Of a stretch of 8,439 nucleotides of DNA, positions 6,043-8,439 are shown in pieces. Positions within the stretch are counted from its first letter, which is position 1. The number at the start of each line of letters is the position of its first letter. Position numbers and translations under genes: made by a program. The notes under the pieces were generated by a model. The model made no database searches. It saw only the letters and a list, made by a program, of their open reading frames with translations, and was not told where the DNA came from. The DNA lies in assembly GCA_002707085.1 (NCBI GenBank), contig PALY01000043.1, forward strand, positions 8,411 to 16,849, given 5' to 3'. The stretch is from Deltaproteobacteria bacterium. Lineage in GTDB: Bacteria; Myxococcota_A; UBA796.

Positions 6043-7146
6043 TTAATCGATGGGTTCATAGGGCAAGTTGTGGGCATCTGCGACGGCTTTGTATGTGATC
6101 TTGCCTCCACAGACATTGAGTCCTGGCCTCAATGATGGGTCGTTTTCGATGGCAGCTTTCCAGCCAAGATCTGCGATTTTGATGCCTTGTCGCAATGTGG
6201 CGTTGTTCAGCGCGAAAGTGGATGTGCGCGCCACAGCACCCGGCATGTTGGCCACAGCGTAGTGAACGATGCCATCTACAATGTACGTGGGTTCAGCATG
6301 GGTTGTAGCGTGGGTGGTTTCAACGCATCCACCTTGGTCAACTGCGACATCGACGATGGCTGCACCGGGCTGCATTAATGACAAGTGTTCTTTTGTCACC
6401 AGGTGCGGTGCGCGCGCCCCGGCAACCAAGACTGCACCAATCACGAGGTCGGACTCGCCGAGTGCATTTTCCAAGTTGTGTGTGGAGCTGTATAAGGTTT
6501 TGACGCGTCCTTGAAAGGTGTTGTCAAACCAACGCAATTGGTCGATGTTGATGTCGAGTACGGTGACATCCGCGCCCATACCCATGGCCATACGGACAGC
6601 ATTCAAGCCTACGATCCCTCCGCCAATCACCATCACTTTTCCAGGTGGAACTCCGGGAACACCGCCCAATAGAACGCCGCGCCCACCCATCACTCGTTCC
6701 AGGCATCGAGCGCCCGCTTGGACACTCAAGCGCCCAGCGACTTCGGACATGGGTTTGAGCAAAGGAAGAGAGCCGTCCGTGTCTTGAACCGTCTCGTATG
6801 CGATGCCGACGACACCTGCGTTGAGCAGTGCATCTGTTTGTGGGCGGTCTGGAGCCAAGTGCAGATAGGTGTACAGAATTTGGTTTTCACGGAGGCGAGG
6901 GTACTCCGCAGCGATGGGTTCCTTGACCTTCCAGATCATGTCTGCCCGTCCCCACACTTCTTCTGCTGTGGATACGATTTCTGCACCAGCGGCGATAAAT
7001 TCGTTGTCTGGAAGACCTGAACCGGACCCAGCGTTCTGTTCTACGATGACCTTGTGGCCATGTTGAACCAACTGGCGAACACCGGCAGGTACAAGGCCAA
7101 CTCGGTTTTCTTGAGGCTTAATTTCTTTAGGAACACCTACGAGCAT
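6043..7146 (-). CDS. ald: alanine dehydrogenase
   Basis: Ald catalyses the reversible NAD-dependent deamination of L-alanine to pyruvate and ammonia in the cytoplasm. The product is 367 residues, close to the ~370 usual for the family. The pyruvate-site residues fall at the positions known from the Mycobacterium tuberculosis enzyme: Arg15 (QENRVGL), Lys75 (WKVKEP), His96 (YLHLAP) and Asp270 (DVAVDQGG). The Rossmann dinucleotide motif GGGIVG is at residues 175-180, followed by the acidic end of strand two (VTVLDIN), Asp198, expected for NAD. The start is ATG 7146: GGAGG at 7152-7156 lies 5 nt upstream, and the protein then begins [10 protein letters not shown] as in homologues. The gene is monocistronic, convergent with the repeat-protein gene and divergent from phoH. 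No regulator gene is adjacent. Confidence 0.96.
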   Translation of the reverse strand: MLVGVPKEIKPQENRVGLVPAGVRQLVQHGHKVIVEQNAGSGSGLPDNEFIAAGAEIVSTAEEVWGRADMIWKVKEPIAAEYPRLRENQILYTYLHLAPDRPQTDALLNAGVVGIAYETVQDTDGSLPLLKPMSEVAGRLSVQAGARCLERVMGGRGVLLGGVPGVPPGKVMVIGGGIVGLNAVRMAMGMGADVTVLDINIDQLRWFDNTFQGRVKTLYSSTHNLENALGESDLVIGAVLVAGARAPHLVTKEHLSLMQPGAAIVDVAVDQGGCVETTHATTHAEPTYIVDGIVHYAVANMPGAVARTSTFALNNATLRQGIKIADLGWKAAIENDPSLRPGLNVCGGKITYKAVADAHNLPYEPID

Positions 7147-7151
7147 CAGAC

Positions 7152-7156
7152 CCTCC
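7152..7156 (-). promoter_or_regulatory. Shine-Dalgarno of ald
   Basis: The minus strand reads GTGGAGGGTCTG before ATG 7146, with GGAGG 5 nt from the start codon. The in-frame GTG at 7158 forms part of this ribosome site, so it is not the start. This fixes the N-terminus at MLVGVPK. Confidence 0.8.
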
Positions 7157-7292
7157 ACTATGTTGGGTCGCCTCGTATCCCATTGATGAGGACTGGGGAA
7201 TAGTGTGCAGTAGATCTTGTTTATACTATTTGAATTACCGACTTCTCATGCCGATTAATTTCATAGGGACAGACGTCCGTAAGCGCTTGGGT

Positions 7293-7298
7293 TACAAT
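7293..7298 (+). promoter_or_regulatory. candidate -10 box for phoH
   Basis: TACAAT is one base from the sigma-70 consensus and would start transcription about 45 nt before the phoH start region. No recognisable -35 hexamer lies 16-18 nt upstream, so the call rests on one box and position. Confidence 0.25.
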
Positions 7299-7349
7299 CT
7301 GGCCAGGCAATAGAGGTGATCCATCCAGGTTCAAAATCTTCGAGGAGCG

Positions 7350-8363
7350 TTGACTCCGCGGGTGAAACGCTCTGACTTCGTGGCCACAGGTGATCCTGAC
7401 GGCACGGTTCGTTGTACCCTTTCTTATGAATCTGCCGATACTCTTCGAGAGGTGGTGGGTGAACTCGGCAAGCATCTGAAAATGGTGGGCAAGGCCCTGA
7501 GTGTTGAGATCTCTCAGCGTGGGCAGGAGGTCACCATTGTTGGAACACGCGCCAATGTTGAGAAAACAGCCATACTGTTGGAACAACTCGAGGCCATCGC
7601 GCAAACTGGATACCATCTGCATGGAAAGGATGTGAATCAAGCTGCGCGTGTGATTGTGGCGGACCCAAGCACGGATTTGGTGGCATTGTTTTCAGACACC
7701 ATTCACGTGGGGGTCGGCAACCGGCGCATCCACCCTCGTTCCGTGCAGCAGCGTGTCTATGTGAATGCAATCAAGAAGAATGAGCTGGTTTTTGGTGTGG
7801 GTCCAGCGGGTACAGGAAAAACGTATTTGGCGATGGCGATGGCGTTGGGGTTCTTGTTTCGGAATGAAGTGAAGAGAATTATCATCAGCCGTCCGGCTGT
7901 AGAGGCCGGTGAGAAATTGGGTTTCTTGCCCGGTGATATGGTTGAAAAAGTCGATCCATATTTGCGGCCAATGTACGATGCGCTTTTCGATCTGGTAGAG
8001 TCGGACCGCGCGACGCGTTTACTGGACAAAGGAATCATTGAAGTGGCACCCATCGCATTTATGCGCGGTCGAACATTGGCCGATGCTTTCGTGATTCTGG
8101 ATGAAGCACAGAACACCACGAAGGCACAAATGAAGATGTTTTTGACCCGGCTGGGTGTTTCTTCCCGGGCAGTCGTCACAGGAGACATTTCACAGATAGA
8201 TTTGCCCAGTGGTCAACAAAGTGGGCTTGCACATGCATTGGATGTTCTGTCAGGTGTTGATGGTATTGATGTGACACGCTTTTCAGATGTTGATGTTGTG
8301 CGTCACCCATTGGTAGCAAAGATCATCAAAGCCTATGCCAAGGCGGAGAACGAACCTTCGTGA
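7350..8363 (+). CDS. phoH: PhoH family ATPase
   Basis: PhoH-type proteins (PhoH/PhoL/YbeZ) are cytoplasmic P-loop ATPases related to the helicase fold and tied to RNA metabolism and ribosome maturation with YbeY. The product is 337 residues, normal for the family. An N-terminal KH-like region spans about 24-88 (TLREVVGELGKHLKMVGKAL, then VTIVGT). The ATPase core has Walker A GPAGTGKT at 151-158, RPAVEAGEKLGFLPGD at 181-196, Walker B VILDEAQ at 248-254, TGDISQIDLP at 277-286 and the terminal RHPLV at 318-322. No ATG lies before residue 45, which is already inside the conserved domain. I therefore use TTG at 7350; GTG at 7362 is the alternative. AGGAG at 7343-7347 is only 2 nt from TTG and 14 nt from GTG, so the exact start is unsure. 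The stop overlaps the next gene's GTG, as expected for a phoH-pgpH operon. Confidence 0.93.
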   Translation: MTPRVKRSDFVATGDPDGTVRCTLSYESADTLREVVGELGKHLKMVGKALSVEISQRGQEVTIVGTRANVEKTAILLEQLEAIAQTGYHLHGKDVNQAARVIVADPSTDLVALFSDTIHVGVGNRRIHPRSVQQRVYVNAIKKNELVFGVGPAGTGKTYLAMAMALGFLFRNEVKRIIISRPAVEAGEKLGFLPGDMVEKVDPYLRPMYDALFDLVESDRATRLLDKGIIEVAPIAFMRGRTLADAFVILDEAQNTTKAQMKMFLTRLGVSSRAVVTGDISQIDLPSGQQSGLAHALDVLSGVDGIDVTRFSDVDVVRHPLVAKIIKAYAKAENEPS

Positions 8364-8439
8364 ATTCTAATCGCCGAATCAGCCGGCTCTTTTCTGGCTT
8401 CAGGAACCACACGGTCCGTCGCGTATTTGCGCTGCTGGT
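8360..8439 (+). CDS. pgpH: probable 7TM-HD domain phosphohydrolase PgpH/YqfF, N-terminus only
   Basis: A GTG at 8360 overlaps the phoH TGA by 4 nt (GTGA) and opens a frame that runs through the right edge for 26 codons. The peptide MNSNRRISRLFSGFRNHTVR is basic and is followed by the start of a hydrophobic stretch (RVFALLV). This is what the cytoplasmic start and first membrane helix of a 7TM-HD protein look like. GGAG at 8345-8348 lies 11 nt upstream of the GTG. In many bacteria phoH is followed by pgpH and then ybeY; PgpH proteins degrade cyclic di-AMP in Firmicutes. No domain is visible in the window, so the name rests on gene order and the basic-then-hydrophobic start. Another membrane protein is possible. 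Confidence 0.55.
   Translation, partial: MNSNRRISRLFSGFRNHTVRRVFALL

Larger units (their letters stand above)
7147..7349. other. divergent intergenic region between ald and phoH
   Basis: This 203-nt gap must hold the promoters of both ald and phoH. It contains an AT-rich core around 7216-7236 (TTGTTTATACTATTTGAATT), which includes TATACT at 7222-7227 on the plus strand and TAGTAT on the minus strand as possible -10 boxes, but neither has a good -35. A small GGAC/GTCC stem with a 4-nt loop lies at 7267-7278. I see no tRNA, riboswitch, convincing operator or small gene here. Confidence 0.6.

Noticed and set aside
7316..7375. Short leader peptide frame (GTG start, 19 codons) overlapping the phoH start
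   Set aside because: It has no ribosome site of its own and no regulatory codon run or attenuator hairpin around it.
7221..7640. Minus-strand open frame across the ald-phoH gap into phoH
   Set aside because: It overlaps the phoH N-terminal domain, has no recognisable domain, and would sit between ald and its likely promoter.
7757..8188. Minus-strand open frame of 143 codons opposite phoH
   Set aside because: It mirrors the Walker A to Walker B part of phoH. The plus strand has every family motif, so this is a shadow.
1..8439. Mobile elements, CRISPR arrays, toxin-antitoxin or defence genes
   Set aside because: No long inverted or regularly spaced repeats, transposase or nuclease motifs, or composition breaks were seen on reading both strands.

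Overview
The window reads as an ordinary chromosomal stretch of a Gram-negative bacterium at roughly 50% GC, with ten protein genes (two cut by the window edges) packed closely on both strands. The best guess for the organism is a member of Myxococcota or a related former deltaproteobacterial lineage. The clues are a lipoprotein with an Ig-like start and a Cys-rich C-terminus, and a two-part HEAT/LRV-like repeat protein with an acidic linker. Both resemble families I associate with that group; this is recall, not a search.

Layout. (1) Positions 1-1385, minus strand: a ydbS/ydbT-type pair of membrane proteins with bacterial PH domains. ydbT runs off the left edge and carries an unusual ~145-residue disordered N-terminal extension. 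(2) Positions 1449-4610, plus strand, divergent from ydbST: an apparent operon of a lipoprotein gene, birA (biotin ligase/repressor), a small SRPBCC-fold gene and coaX (type III pantothenate kinase). Junctions are 2 nt apart, 4 nt overlapping and 17 nt apart. The two recognised enzymes feed cofactor metabolism: BirA loads biotin onto acetyl-CoA carboxylase and CoaX starts CoA synthesis. (3) Positions 4670-6004, plus strand: a repeat protein of unknown function with two helical-repeat ends and an acidic linker. (4) Positions 6005-6042: a short convergent gap with a candidate bidirectional hairpin terminator. (5) Positions 6043-7146, minus strand: alanine dehydrogenase with all four expected active-site residues. 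(6) Positions 7147-7349: a 203-nt divergent regulatory gap. (7) Positions 7350-8439, plus strand: phoH with a non-ATG start, overlapping by 4 nt a gene cut by the right edge that looks like the 7TM-HD hydrolase pgpH, the usual partner of phoH upstream of ybeY.

I see no tRNA, rRNA, insertion sequence, CRISPR array, prophage or defence gene, and no composition break suggesting transfer. The genes of real novelty are the acidic-linker repeat protein, the Cys-rich lipoprotein next to birA, and the extended YdbT. The rest is housekeeping. I do not claim a new system.
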